A DNA stretch of 64,000 nt from Streptomyces tuirus (GTDB taxonomy: Bacteria; Actinomycetota; Actinomycetes; Streptomycetales; Streptomycetaceae). A model generated the notes under the pieces. The model saw nothing but the letters and a program-made list of their open reading frames with translations, had not been told where the DNA came from and did no database searches. The stretch covers positions 6,193,501 through 6,257,500 of the forward strand of contig JAGTPG010000002.1 in NCBI GenBank assembly GCA_018195615.1, given 5' to 3'. Each line of letters starts with the position of its first letter. Positions within the stretch are counted from its first letter, which is position 1. This document shows positions 36,398 to 45,113 of this stretch, piece by piece. Both the position numbers and the translations under genes were made by a program.

Positions 36398-37306
36398 ATG
36401 ACCACCCGACAGCCCACCGCACCCACCGCGTTCGACCACCGCATGGCCGTCTTCGACTCCGACGAGGACTTCGTGGCCGCCGCCCTGCCCTTCCTCGGCG
36501 AAGGCCTCGCCGCACCCGGTGAGCCACCGCCCGTCGCCATCGCCGACCCCGCAACCTGGACCTCCTGCGGGACGCCCTCGGCCGTGACGCGAAGGACGTC
36601 GTCTGCGTCCCGCACACCGACTGGTACACCGGCTCCGCCGCCAACGCCGTCGCCCGGGCCGCCACGTACCTCACCTCTCACGCGGGCCCCGGCGGCGGGA
36701 TCCACCTCCTCATGGAGCCCGTCTGGAGCGGCCGCGCCGGCCGCTCCGCCCGCGAGACCACCGAGTGGATCCGCTACGAGGCGCTCGCCAACCTCCTCTT
36801 CGCCCCCATGGCCACGACCGCCCTGTGCGCGTACGACACCCGCACCGCGGGGCCCGCCGTCGTGGCAGCGGCCCGCCGCGCCCACCCCGACACGGACGTG
36901 TACGAGGACCCGGTGCGGCTCACCGCCGAACTCGACGCCGTCCCGCTGCCGCTGCCCCGGCCGGCGCGGAGCCCCTCGCCGCGCCGGACGCCGCTGCCGT
37001 GCGGACCTGGGCGGAAGCCCGGGGACTTCCCGCCGCCGACGCCGAGTTGTTCGCCGCGGCCGTCGCGGAGACGGCGGCGGCCCTGGCGCCCCTCGGCGGC
37101 ACCGCCCTGCTGTGGGGCGAGGCACCCGCCTGCGTCTGCGAACTGCGCTCGGCCCGACCCGTCGGCGACCCGCTCGCCGGTTTCGTCCCGCCCCGGCCAC
37201 CGGCCGGGAACCCGGACCGGGCCTGTGGTACGCGCGTCAGGTCTGCGCGTACGTCGACATCCGCGACGACGCCGAGGGAGCCACGGTCCGCCTCCAGTAC
37301 GCGTAA
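36398..37306 (+). CDS. MEDS-domain sensor/anti-sigma-like ATPase protein, frameshifted three times
   Basis: About 303 residues after correction. An N-terminal MEDS domain (FDSDEDFVAAALPFLGEGLAA, GIHLLMEPVWSGR, WIRYEALANLLFA, TTALCAYDTRT) is followed by a degenerate HATPase-like C-terminus (ADAELFAAAVAETAAALAPLG, WYARQVCAYVDIRDD). This combination is common in streptomycetes and is thought to sense small ligands or regulate sigma factors. The frame breaks near 36546, 36965 and 37208, each -1 in C/G-rich runs. SD GAGGGG before the ATG. It follows the LuxR-ATPase gene by 49 bp and is probably co-transcribed with it. Confidence 0.75.
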   Translation: MTTRQPTAPTAFDHRMAVFDSDEDFVAAALPFLGEGLAAPGEPPPVAIADPATWTSCGTPSAVTRRTSSASRTPTGTPAPPPTPSPGPPRTSPLTRAPAAGSTSSWSPSGAAAPAAPPARPPSGSATRRSPTSSSPPWPRPPCARTTPAPRGPPSWQRPAAPTPTRTCTRTRCGSPPNSTPSRCRCPGRRGAPRRAGRRCRADLGGSPGTSRRRRRVVRRGRRGDGGGPGAPRRHRPAVGRGTRLRLRTALGPTRRRPARRFRPAPATGREPGPGLWYARQVCAYVDIRDDAEGATVRLQYA

Positions 37307-37338
37307 CGCCTCCGGTACGCGTAACGCCTCCCGTACGC
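37291..37338 (+). repeat. 18-bp tandem repeat spanning the MEDS gene stop codon
   Basis: Units CCTCCAGTACGCGTAACG, CCTCCGGTACGCGTAACG and a partial CCTCCCGTACGCG. The TAA of the gene is in the first unit and is duplicated in the second. Confidence 0.85.
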
Positions 37339-37420
37339 GCGGCCCCCACCTGCGCGAGCAGGTAGGGGATCAGGTAGTCCTCCCCTGCGCCGGGCCACCC
37401 CTCGGGACCACCCTGGACCC

Positions 37421-37902
37421 ATGCTGCGACTCTCCGGCCGCCACATCCCGGGCCCCGACGCCCGCTACGGCCCGTTCCCGCAACCACCCTTGGGAGCGGG
37501 CCACCTGAGCGTCGAGTACGCCCCCAGGCCCTCCGCCGTCCGCGAGGCACGCGCCGAGGTGCGCAGGCAGTTGGAGGACTGGGGGATCGCGGAGCGCGGT
37601 GAGGTGGCGGACGTGGCCGAACTCCTCGTCGGCGAGCTGGCCACCAACGCACTGGTGCACGCCGAGAGCCGCTTCCGTCTCACCCTCTTCGCCGCGCACG
37701 GCGTACTGCGCTGCGAGGTCGCCGACGCGGAGCGCCGGGTGCCCCGGGTGCTGGACGCGGGCACGGGGAGAACGGCCGTGGGATGTTCCTGGTGGACGCG
37801 CTCGCCCAGCGCTGGGGCTGCCACCGGGAGGGGCCGGGCAAGACCGTGTGGTTCGAGCTCGGCACGTGCGGGTCGGACGGCTGCGGTCGGCGACAGCCGT
37901 GA
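37421..37902 (+). CDS. Anti-sigma-like ATP-binding protein (HATPase_c_2/RsbW-like), frameshifted
   Basis: About 160 residues after correction. Single GHKL domain: the N-box ELLVGELATNALVHAESRF with the Mg/ATP Asn, the DAxxR strand (EVADAERRVPRV) and the G-box ENGRGMFLVDALAQRWG, restored only when one G is added to GGGG near 37772. Such proteins bind sigma factors or act in partner-switching. The C-terminus then reads ...TVWFELGTCGSDGCGRRQP-stop. It lies downstream of the MEDS/HATPase gene, so both may serve one stress pathway. ATG at 37421 has no strong SD. Confidence 0.82.
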
Positions 37903-37967
37903 CGCTCCGCTGGGTGGGCCTCGGCGGTTTGTTCTGCCGCCTTGGCCTGCTCCCGGGCCGCGGGTTC

Positions 37968-38002
37968 GTTGTGGCTTGTCGCGAAGTTCCCCGCGCCCCT
38001 CA
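37968..38002 (-). repeat. Interspersed repeat copy 3 (inverted)
   Basis: Complement of the element at 20560-20593 (TTGTGGCTTGTCGCG, then GTTCCCCGCGCCCCT). Between the HATPase and Nramp-like genes. Confidence 0.8.
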
Positions 38003-38059
38003 GGGCGGTGTGCTCACGCCCTCTTGTCGGGCCGGGCCCTTTGATGTTTCTTGACCTGC

Positions 38060-39376
38060 ATGGCGGACACCACAGGAAACACCACGGACCACGAGGGCGC
38101 GCACTCACCCCAGCCCCGCAAGGCGAGCTGGAAGTACATCGGCCCGGGCATCGTCGTCGCGGCGACCGGCGTCGGGGCCGGCGATCTGGTCGCCACGCTC
38201 ATCGCGGGCAGCAACTTCGGCTACACCCTCCTGTGGGCGGCCGTCATCGGCTGCTTGGTGAAGATCTCACTCGCCGAGGCGGCGGGCCGCTGGCATCTGT
38301 CCACGGGCCGCACACTCTTCGACGGCTGGGCGAGCCTCGGCCGCTGGACGACCTGGTTCTTCGCGGTCTACGTCGTGGTCTGGGGCTTCGTCTACGGCGC
38401 GGCGGCGATGTCGTCGAGCGCGCTGCCGCTCCAGGCGCTGTTCCCGGACGTGATGGACCTGAAGTGGTGGGGCATCGCCTGCGGACTGGTCGGCCTGGTC
38501 TTCGTCTGGTTCAACAAGTACTCGGTGTTCGAGAAGGTCATGACGGTCCTGGTGGGCGTCATGTTCGTGGTGACGGTGTACCTGGCGATCCGGGTCACCC
38601 CGAACCTCCCCGACGCCTTCGCCGGCCTGCTGCCGGTGCTGCCGGACGAGAAGGACTCGATCCTCAACACGCTGGGCCTGATCGGCGGTGTCGGCGGCAC
38701 GATCACGCTCGCCGCCTACGGCTACTGGGTCAACGCCAAGGGCTGGACCGACACCGGCTGGATGAAGGTCATGCGCCTGGACAACCGCGTCGCCTACGCC
38801 ACGACGGGCATCTTCGTGATCGCCATGCTCTTCGTCGGCGCGGAGCTCCTGCACTCGGCGAACGTGGCGATCGCCAGCGGCGACAAGGGTCTGGTCCAGC
38901 TGGGCGACATCCTGGAGAAGGAGTACGGCGCGGCCACGGCGAAGTTCTTCCTGATCGGTTTCTTCGCCACGTCCTTCACCTCGCTCATCGGCGTCTGGCA
39001 CGGCGTGAGCCTGATGTTCGCCGACTTCGTGGCCCGGCTGTCCGGCACGGGGCAGGCCAAGGGCGAGGAGGTCGCCGCGGGGACGCGTGAACGCTCCTGG
39101 CCGTTCCGCGCCTACCTGCTCTGGCTGACCTTCCCGCCCATGATCCTCCTCTTCGAGGGCCAGCCCTTCCGCCTGATCATCATCTACGGCGTCCTCGGCG
39201 CGGCCTTCATGCCGTTCCTCGCCGGCACGCTGATCTGGCTGCTGAACTCCGCCCGCACGCCCCGCGAGTGGCGCAACGGGCCGGTCAGCAACGCCATGCT
39301 GGCCATCGCGGGGCTGCTGTTCCTGGTGCTGTGCGTGAAGCAGATCTGGGACCAGCCGTGGGGGGAGTTCTTCTAG
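38060..39376 (+). CDS. Nramp-like divalent metal (or Mg) transporter, atypical motif
   Basis: 438 residues, eleven or so helices. The first helix reads YIGPGIVVAATGVGAGDLVATL, clearly Nramp/SLC11-like. The canonical DPGN metal motif is replaced by VGAGD, and the helix-6 MPH is replaced by AAYGYWVNAKGW. It therefore belongs to a divergent branch whose ion may differ from Mn/Fe. FEGQPFRLIIIYGVLGA and LIGVWHGVSLMFADF are conserved in that branch. ATG at 38060 chosen over the TTG nine bases upstream; neither has a good SD. Confidence 0.82.
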   Translation: MADTTGNTTDHEGAHSPQPRKASWKYIGPGIVVAATGVGAGDLVATLIAGSNFGYTLLWAAVIGCLVKISLAEAAGRWHLSTGRTLFDGWASLGRWTTWFFAVYVVVWGFVYGAAAMSSSALPLQALFPDVMDLKWWGIACGLVGLVFVWFNKYSVFEKVMTVLVGVMFVVTVYLAIRVTPNLPDAFAGLLPVLPDEKDSILNTLGLIGGVGGTITLAAYGYWVNAKGWTDTGWMKVMRLDNRVAYATTGIFVIAMLFVGAELLHSANVAIASGDKGLVQLGDILEKEYGAATAKFFLIGFFATSFTSLIGVWHGVSLMFADFVARLSGTGQAKGEEVAAGTRERSWPFRAYLLWLTFPPMILLFEGQPFRLIIIYGVLGAAFMPFLAGTLIWLLNSARTPREWRNGPVSNAMLAIAGLLFLVLCVKQIWDQPWGEFF

Positions 39377-39449
39377 CGACGCGGCGCGCGGGGAGAATGC
39401 CACAGCACCGAGACCTTCCCAGCGAGCACGAGGACCGAGGACCCGACGG

Positions 39450-39881
39450 ATGACCCAGCAGCACCCACCACCCGGACCCGGCTTCGGCCCGCCCCCGCCG
39501 CAGTACGCGCCCGCGCCACCTCCCCATGCGCCCGCGCCGCCACCTCCCCATGCCTCCGTGCCACCTCCCTATGGTCAGGCTCCGCCCCGACCGGTTCCGG
39601 CCGGCCCGGATTTCCTGGCCGTCGACAAACGCAACGCGGTCGTCGTCGACGCGTCGGGCGTCGCCTTCGAGTCGTCCGGTCTCTCGATCGAGTTCCGCTG
39701 GCCCGAGATCCGCAGCGTGCACTACCAGGCGAGTCCCAACGGCAAGGCGCTGATGGTCGCCGTGGTCCACGTGGACGGCAGGTTCTTCGAGTGCGTGGTG
39801 GAGGCCAAGCCCAGGTCGCGGCTCCAGGAGTGGTTCCCGCAGCTGGCCTGGGTGCTCGGCCACTACCGTCCGATGGGGTGA
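39450..39881 (+). CDS. Pro-rich protein with PH-like C-terminal domain
   Basis: 143 residues. About 50 residues of Pro/Ala/His repeats (APAPPPHAPAPPPPHA-like) are followed by a PH-like domain (NAVVVDASGVAFESSGLSIEFRWPEIRSVHYQ, FECVVEAKPRSRLQEWFPQLAWVL), paralogous to that of 31612-32138. No signal peptide. The proline tail may mediate interactions. Function unknown. ATG follows GAGGACCCGACGG. Confidence 0.7.
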   Translation: MTQQHPPPGPGFGPPPPQYAPAPPPHAPAPPPPHASVPPPYGQAPPRPVPAGPDFLAVDKRNAVVVDASGVAFESSGLSIEFRWPEIRSVHYQASPNGKALMVAVVHVDGRFFECVVEAKPRSRLQEWFPQLAWVLGHYRPMG

Positions 39882-39893
39882 GGCCGGCGGCGC

Positions 39894-41582
39894 CTACGGC
39901 AGCGCGTGCACGTGCGGCCCCACCGCGTTCGACCACGCGTTGCCCGCCGTCGCGTCCCAGTTGGTCGACCAGGTCATCGCGCCCCGCAGGTCGGGATAGG
40001 TCCTGGACGGCTTGAAGGAGCCGCAGTTCGTGCCCTTGGTCAGGCAGTCCAGGGCGTTGTTCACGACGGAGGGCGCCACGTACCCGCTCCCCGCGCCCCG
40101 CGTCGAGGCCGGCAGGCCCAGCCCGACCTGGGACGGGGCCAGGCCGCCCTCCAGCTGGATGCAGGCCAGGGCGGTCAGGAAGTCCACCGAGCCCTGGCTG
40201 TACACCTTGCCGTCGCAGCCCAGCATGGATCCGCTGTTGTAGTACTGCATGTTGACGACCGTGAGGATGTCCTTGATGTTCAGCGCGGTCTGGAAGTAGG
40301 AGTTCGACGTCGACTGCATGTCGATGGTCTGCGGTGCCATCGTGATGATCAGCGACGAGCCCGCCTTCGCCGAGAGCGACCGCAGGGCCTGCGTCATGTA
40401 GGTGGCGTTGAGACCGTTCTCCAGGTCGATGTCGACGCCGTCGAAGCCGTAGGTCTGCATCAGGGAGTGGACGGAGTTCGCGAAGTTGTCCGCCGACGCG
40501 GCGTCGTTCACGGTCACCGTGCCGCGCTCACCGCCGACCGAGACGATGACCTTCTTCCCGGCGGCCTGTTTGGCCCTGATGTCGGCCTTGAACTGGTCGA
40601 CGGTGTAGCCGCCGAGCCCGGCCGAGTCCAGGTTGAAGGTCACCGCGCCCGGCGTGGAGGTCGCGTCCGCGAAGGCGACGGCGATGATGTCGTACTGGGA
40701 CTGCACGTCGGCGAGCCTCTGGACCGCGGCACCGTTGTCGAAGTTCTGCCAGTAGCCGGTCACCGCGTGCTCGGGCAGGGCGGGACCCGGGCCGTTCGGC
40801 GCGCTCGTGCGGCCCGTCACCGCCGCCGACTGCGGCGACTCGCCCGCCGCGTTCGTCGCCGTGACCTGGAAGGAGTACGACGTCGAGGCCGCGAGCCCGG
40901 TCACCGTCGCCGACGTGCCGGAGACCGCCGTCACCTTCGTGTCGTCGCGGTAGACGGTGTAACCGGTCGCTCCGGAGACCGCGTTCCACGCCAGCGACAC
41001 CGACGAGGACGTCGTACCGGAGACGTTCAGACCGCTCGGTGCTCCCGGAACCGCCGGCCCGGGGCCGCTGCCGCCGCCTCCGTCGGGGCCGTACACCGAC
41101 ACGTCGTCGGCGTGGTACGCGGCCTGCCCGTACCAGCCGTGCGTGTACACCGTCACCGACGTGGTCGACGAGCCGGTGGTGAACGTCGTCGACAGCTGCT
41201 TCCAGGAGGTGGAGTCCGGCGTCCAGGTGGACACGTCGGTCGTGCCCGTGCCCGTCACGCCCAGGTAGGCGTACCCGCCGCGCACCCAGGCGCCCAGCGT
41301 GTACGTCGAGCCGGGCTTCACCTTCACGGTCTGGCTGCACCGGGCGTTGTCCTGCCCCGACGGGGTCGCCCGCAGCGCGGCCGTGCCGGAGTGCACCGGG
41401 GAGGAGACGGCCGTACCGCTGCCCGCCGAACAGGTCCATTCGCTCAGGCCCGACTCGAAGCCGGGGTTCCTGGCGTTGTTGACGTCGGCGGCGGACGCCT
41501 GGCCGACGGTCGTGAGAGTGAGGGCCAGGGCCGCCATGAGGGCGCCCGGCCACAGCCGTGAGTACCGCCTGTATCTGAACAT
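39894..41582 (-). CDS. Secreted family 18 chitinase with CBM and fibronectin type III domains
   Basis: 562 residues. Signal peptide (MAALALTLTTVGQASAAD), a carbohydrate-binding beta-sandwich (ARNPGFESGLSEWTC onward, about 35-165), a fibronectin III domain (about 180-265) and a GH18 barrel (about 275-560). The catalytic DxxDxDxE is FDGVDIDLEN, with D381, D384, D386 and proton donor E388. It also has MQYYNSGSM and AMTWSTNWD. It degrades chitin to N-acetylglucosamine oligomers outside the cell. Paired chitinase/DasR-type repeats cover the promoter, so control by N-acetylglucosamine signalling is expected. Confidence 0.95.
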   Translation of the reverse strand: MFRYRRYSRLWPGALMAALALTLTTVGQASAADVNNARNPGFESGLSEWTCSAGSGTAVSSPVHSGTAALRATPSGQDNARCSQTVKVKPGSTYTLGAWVRGGYAYLGVTGTGTTDVSTWTPDSTSWKQLSTTFTTGSSTTSVTVYTHGWYGQAAYHADDVSVYGPDGGGGSGPGPAVPGAPSGLNVSGTTSSSVSLAWNAVSGATGYTVYRDDTKVTAVSGTSATVTGLAASTSYSFQVTATNAAGESPQSAAVTGRTSAPNGPGPALPEHAVTGYWQNFDNGAAVQRLADVQSQYDIIAVAFADATSTPGAVTFNLDSAGLGGYTVDQFKADIRAKQAAGKKVIVSVGGERGTVTVNDAASADNFANSVHSLMQTYGFDGVDIDLENGLNATYMTQALRSLSAKAGSSLIITMAPQTIDMQSTSNSYFQTALNIKDILTVVNMQYYNSGSMLGCDGKVYSQGSVDFLTALACIQLEGGLAPSQVGLGLPASTRGAGSGYVAPSVVNNALDCLTKGTNCGSFKPSRTYPDLRGAMTWSTNWDATAGNAWSNAVGPHVHALP

Positions 41583-41592
41583 GACAAGAAAG

Positions 41593-41630
41593 TGGTCCAG
41601 ACCAACGGTGCTGTCAATAGGTTCAGACCA
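41593..41630 (-). promoter_or_regulatory. Chitinase promoter with paired TGGTCCAGACCA-type operators
   Basis: TGGTCCAGACCA (41593-41604, perfect 5-2-5 palindrome) and AGGTTCAGACCA (41619-41630) stand as 12-bp direct repeats on either side of TGTCAA (41612-41617; TTGACA on the coding strand, the -35). Streptomycete chitinase genes are known to carry such 12-bp repeats, and they resemble the DasR consensus. Together they should mediate chitin induction and glucose repression. Confidence 0.75.
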
Positions 41631-41831
41631 ATTTACGGAACGGTGAGATGCTCAACCTGCCCCGTTTTGGCGCAACTTGTGCAACGCCAGTTCCTCACGA
41701 GCTACACAAACGCTGTTCTCCGCTCACAGAGCCGTGGATACAGTGCTGAGGTAGTCACGCAGTGAAGTCATCAAGGCGTGCCGGAGTAACCCCCGGCGCG
41801 CCGACGGGCATGGGGAAACGGGGAGCTGCGC

Positions 41832-42697
41832 GTGCCAACTGCCATTGCCGTGACCAGCGCCGACATGGCGCTGCCGCCACATGACGAACGCACCCTGCCC
41901 GCCGTCGTGCTGCGGGACGTCGACCGGCGCCCCCTGGAGCATGCGCTGGCCGAGATGCAGACCCTGGTCGAGCACCACGGGCATGTGATCGTGGTCTGCT
42001 CGTCGGCCGCTCCCACCGCCGTGCAGCGACGCCTCCACACCCTGCGCTCCCTCCTGGAGAGCGACCGCATCGCCCTCTTCCGCCCCGACCTGCCGCCTCT
42101 GGGGATCGCGGTGTTAGTGAGGCAGTTGAGACAGCTCGCGTCCTGCGACATCAGCCCCGGCGTGCTCGCCTCGGCCGGCCGGCTGCTCGTCCACTACATC
42201 CACGCCGGGGCGCTCCTCAACTCCGTCGCCCGGCTCGACCGCGTCCCCGTCGGCCTGACCTCGCACGCCAAGTCCTGGGTCCCCGGCAGCCAGTTCGGCG
42301 TCCTCGCCCACCCCGAGCCGCAGCTCGTCAAAATCACCCCGAAGCGACCCTCCCCGGCCCCGAGTTCGGCACCTGGATGCTGGTCGCCCAAGGACAGCTC
42401 CAGTCCGACTGGGTCACCGGCACCCTCGCCCCGTCCTGGAAGGTGCAGGGACTGCGTGAGACCCCGCTGCCCGCCGAGTCACCCGGCTGGTGGGGCACCG
42501 GCAAGCTGATCGAGTTCTGCAGCTACCTGCCCGACCTCTCGGTCCTCTACCAACTGGTCGCCTCCGTACGGCGCGGCAGCTGCCACTGGTGCGGCATCGA
42601 CGTCATCGGCGACCGCTGTGTCTTCTGCTCGGCCATGCCACCCGACCACGACAGCCCGCCCCGCGCACAGCTCGAGAACCGAACGGCCGTCGGGTGA
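41832..42697 (+). CDS. Zinc-ribbon protein preceding Tad pilus genes, frameshifted
   Basis: About 288 residues after correction. Mixed alpha/beta protein (AVVLRDVDRRPLEHALAEMQ, VIVVCSSAAPTAVQRRLHTL) ending in a CxxC-x(n)-CxxC ribbon (CHWCGIDVIGDRCVFC). The frame changes at about 42332: GTCAAAATCACC needs one more A to read VKNHPEATLPGPEFGTWMLVAQG. Not similar to a known enzyme. Its place directly before CpaB suggests an accessory or regulatory role in Tad pilus biogenesis. GTG start after GGGGAGC. Confidence 0.65.
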
Positions 42698-42766
42698 GCC
42701 CTGGCGCCGCTCGTCAGCACCGCTCCGATCCCGCTCGACCGATACCCCAACGAGGTTCCACGGTTC

Positions 42767-43474
42767 ATGAACTCCCGTCAGCGCCGCGGCGTGATTCTCC
42801 TGCTCCTGTCGGTCCTCTGCGCCCTCGGCGCCTTCACCGGCGTGCTCTCCGTCATCAGCGACGTGAAGTCCAAGGTCGGCCCCGAGGTCACCGCCTACCG
42901 GCTGAAGTCCGAGGTACCGCCCTACACCACCCTCACCACGGGCCAGTTCGAGAAGATCAAGATGCCCGAGCGGTGGCTGTCGGCCAACGCGGTCACCGAC
43001 CTCCGGGAGATCCAGGGCAAGATCGCCGTCACCACCCTGCGCGCGGGCTCCCTGCTCCAGTCCGACATGATCGTCCGCCGGCCGGCCCTCCAGCCCGGCC
43101 AGCAGGAGGTCGCCATCATGATCGACGCGGCCACCGGAGTGGCCGGCAAGATCACACCCGGCTCCTCCGTCAACGTGTACGCCACCTTCGAGGGCAGGCG
43201 CGAGAGCGACCCCGACCAGTCGAAGATCATCGTGACCAACGCCAAGGTCATCGACGTCGGCGACCTGACCGCCCTGAGGCCCGACGAGAGCAACCGCAAC
43301 CGGCAGCCCACCGACGCCGTCCCCATCACCTTCGCGCTGTCCGCCCTCGACGCCCAGCGCATCACCTACGCCGAGTCGTTCGCCCAGCGGGTCCGGCTCG
43401 CCCTCGTCGCGCCCGGCGGCGACACCACCGTCCCGGAGCAGGACCGGACGTACGAACTCGCGAAGGACAAGTGA
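42767..43474 (+). CDS. cpaB: Tad pilus assembly protein CpaB/RcpC (SAF domain)
   Basis: 235 residues: one N-terminal membrane helix (GVILLLLSVLCALGAFTGV), an SAF domain (YRLKSEVPPYTTLTTGQFEKI, LRAGSLLQSDMIV) and a periplasmic-type RcpC domain (IDAATGVAGKITPGSSVNVYATF). In Tad systems CpaB stabilises the pilus conduit; in a Gram-positive cell it would act in the wall. No signal peptidase site. First core gene of the tad operon, 10 bp from cpaE. Confidence 0.88.
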   Translation: MNSRQRRGVILLLLSVLCALGAFTGVLSVISDVKSKVGPEVTAYRLKSEVPPYTTLTTGQFEKIKMPERWLSANAVTDLREIQGKIAVTTLRAGSLLQSDMIVRRPALQPGQQEVAIMIDAATGVAGKITPGSSVNVYATFEGRRESDPDQSKIIVTNAKVIDVGDLTALRPDESNRNRQPTDAVPITFALSALDAQRITYAESFAQRVRLALVAPGGDTTVPEQDRTYELAKDK

Positions 43475-43483
43475 GAGGCTCGC

Positions 43484-44733
43484 ATGCCCACGAGGATCCT
43501 CCCGGCAGTCGGTGACGCGGACGCCGTCCGGTCCGTCACGACCCTCCTCAGCCAGCTCCCGGACGCCGAACCGGTCGCCCCGGTGGTCGACTCCACGCAG
43601 CTCATCGACACCCTCGCGCGCCTCGCCGCCGAATCCGTCGACGAACTGCCCGAGGTCGTGGTGGTGCACGAGCGGATCGGCCCGGTCCCCGCCCTGGAAC
43701 TGATCCGCGAAGTGGCCCTGCGCTTCCCGGCCGTCGGCGTCATCCTCATCACCTCCGACGCGAGCCCCGGCCTCTTCCAGGCCGCCATGGACTACGGCGC
43801 CCGCGGCCTGGTCGCCCTGCCCCTCAGCTACGAGGAACTCGCCAGCCGCGTCCAGGCCGTAGCCCAGTGGTCCGTCGGCGTACGCCGGCACCTCGGCGCC
43901 GGCGGCGACGTCTTCACCGGCGTCGGCGGCACCGTCGTCACGGTCAGCGGCGCCAAGGGCGGTGTCGGCACCACCCTCACGGCGATCCAGCTGGCCCTGG
44001 CCGCCCAGGCCTCCGGCCGCAGCACCGCCCTGGTCGACATGGACCTCCAGACCGGCGACATCGCCTCCTACCTGGACGTCCAGTTCCGCCGCTCCGTCGT
44101 CGACCTGGCCGCCATCACCGACATCTCCCCGCGCGTCCTGGCCGACGCGGTCTTCCGCCACGACACCGGACTCGCCCTGCTCCTCGCCCGGCCGAAGGGG
44201 AACGCGGCGAGGACGTCACCGACCGCGCCGCCCGGCAGATCGTCAGCGCCCTGCGCTCCCGCTACGAGGTCGTCGTCATCGACTGCGGCGCCCAGCTCGG
44301 CGGCGCGGGAGCGGCGGCCGTGGAGATGGCGGACCGGGCCCTGCTCCTCACCACCCCGGACGTCATCGCGGTACGCGGCGCCAAACGGGCGGTGCGGATG
44401 TGGGACCGGCTGCAGATCCGCAAGGCGGAGGAGACCACGGTGGTCGTCAACCGCCACACCCGGGCCACGGAGATCCAGCCCCCGCTCGTCCAGAAGATTA
44501 CCGGCACGGCGGTCGCGGCGACCGCGATCCCCGCGAACTTCAAGGAACTGCAGAGCGTGGTGAACGCGGGCCGCGTCCACGAGCTGGAGAGCAAGAGCGC
44601 GGTGAAGCAGGCGCTGTGGGGTCTGGCGGGCGAACTGGGGCTGGTCAAGGTTCCCGAGGGGGCTCAGAAGGCGGGGAGGTTCCGGGGCGGAGACCGGGGG
44701 TCGGTGAGCTTTCGGCGGAGGAGGGAGGGGTGA
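43484..44733 (+). CDS. cpaE: Tad localisation ATPase CpaE/TadZ, frameshifted
   Basis: About 416 residues after correction. N-terminal receiver-like (pseudo-receiver) domain (about 1-140), then a MinD/ParA-type ATPase with deviant Walker A SGAKGGVGTT (residues 155-164; K158) and VDMDLQTGDI. It positions the Tad machine. The frame breaks near 44203: CCGAAGGGGAACGC needs one more G to give RPKGERGEDVTDRAARQIV. Thereafter VVVIDCGAQLGGAG is the expected Walker B region. The stop overlaps the GTG of the TadE-like gene (GTGA). Confidence 0.9.
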
Positions 44734-45112
44734 GCGTGCCATTAAGGGAGCGGGACCGGGGCCAGGTGACCATCGAGTTCCTCGGCATGACACCGACGAT
44801 CATCGTGACGCTGGTGGTGCTGTGGCAGCTCGTGCTGGTGGGATACACGTTCACGCTCGCGGGAACGCCGCGGACGAGGCGGTGCGGGCGGCGACGGCGG
44901 CGGAGTACGACCGTGACGGCAAGTGCCGGCAGGCGGGACTGGACAAGCTGTCGGACGCGTGGCGGGCCGGCGCCGACGTGAGCTGCGGGGGCTACGGCTC
45001 CGGTTACCTCACCTCCGACGTCAGGCTCCAGGTCCCCGTCCTCTTCCCGGGCACGATCGCCTTCCCGTTCACGGTCAAGGGCCACGCGGGTGCGGTCGAG
45101 GAGGCGAAGTGA
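44730..45112 (+). CDS. TadE-like pseudopilin 1, frameshifted
   Basis: About 127 residues after correction. It carries a class III prepilin-type signal RGQVTIEF (cleavage after G, Glu at +5) followed by one hydrophobic helix (MTPTIIVTLVVLWQLVLVGY), then NAADEAVRAATAAEYDRDG. The frame breaks near 44865 (CTCGCGGGAACGCC needs one base). Two Cys in the C-terminal domain may form a disulfide. It would be a minor pilus component or inner-membrane platform subunit processed by a TadV-type peptidase not found in this window. GTG overlaps the cpaE stop. Confidence 0.83.
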
Positions 45113-45113
45113 C

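Noticed and set aside
44205..44981. Alternative product from the cpaE continuation frame (44205-44563)
   Set aside because: Composition is Arg/Ser/Pro-rich without motifs; the -1 frame gives the expected ATPase continuation.
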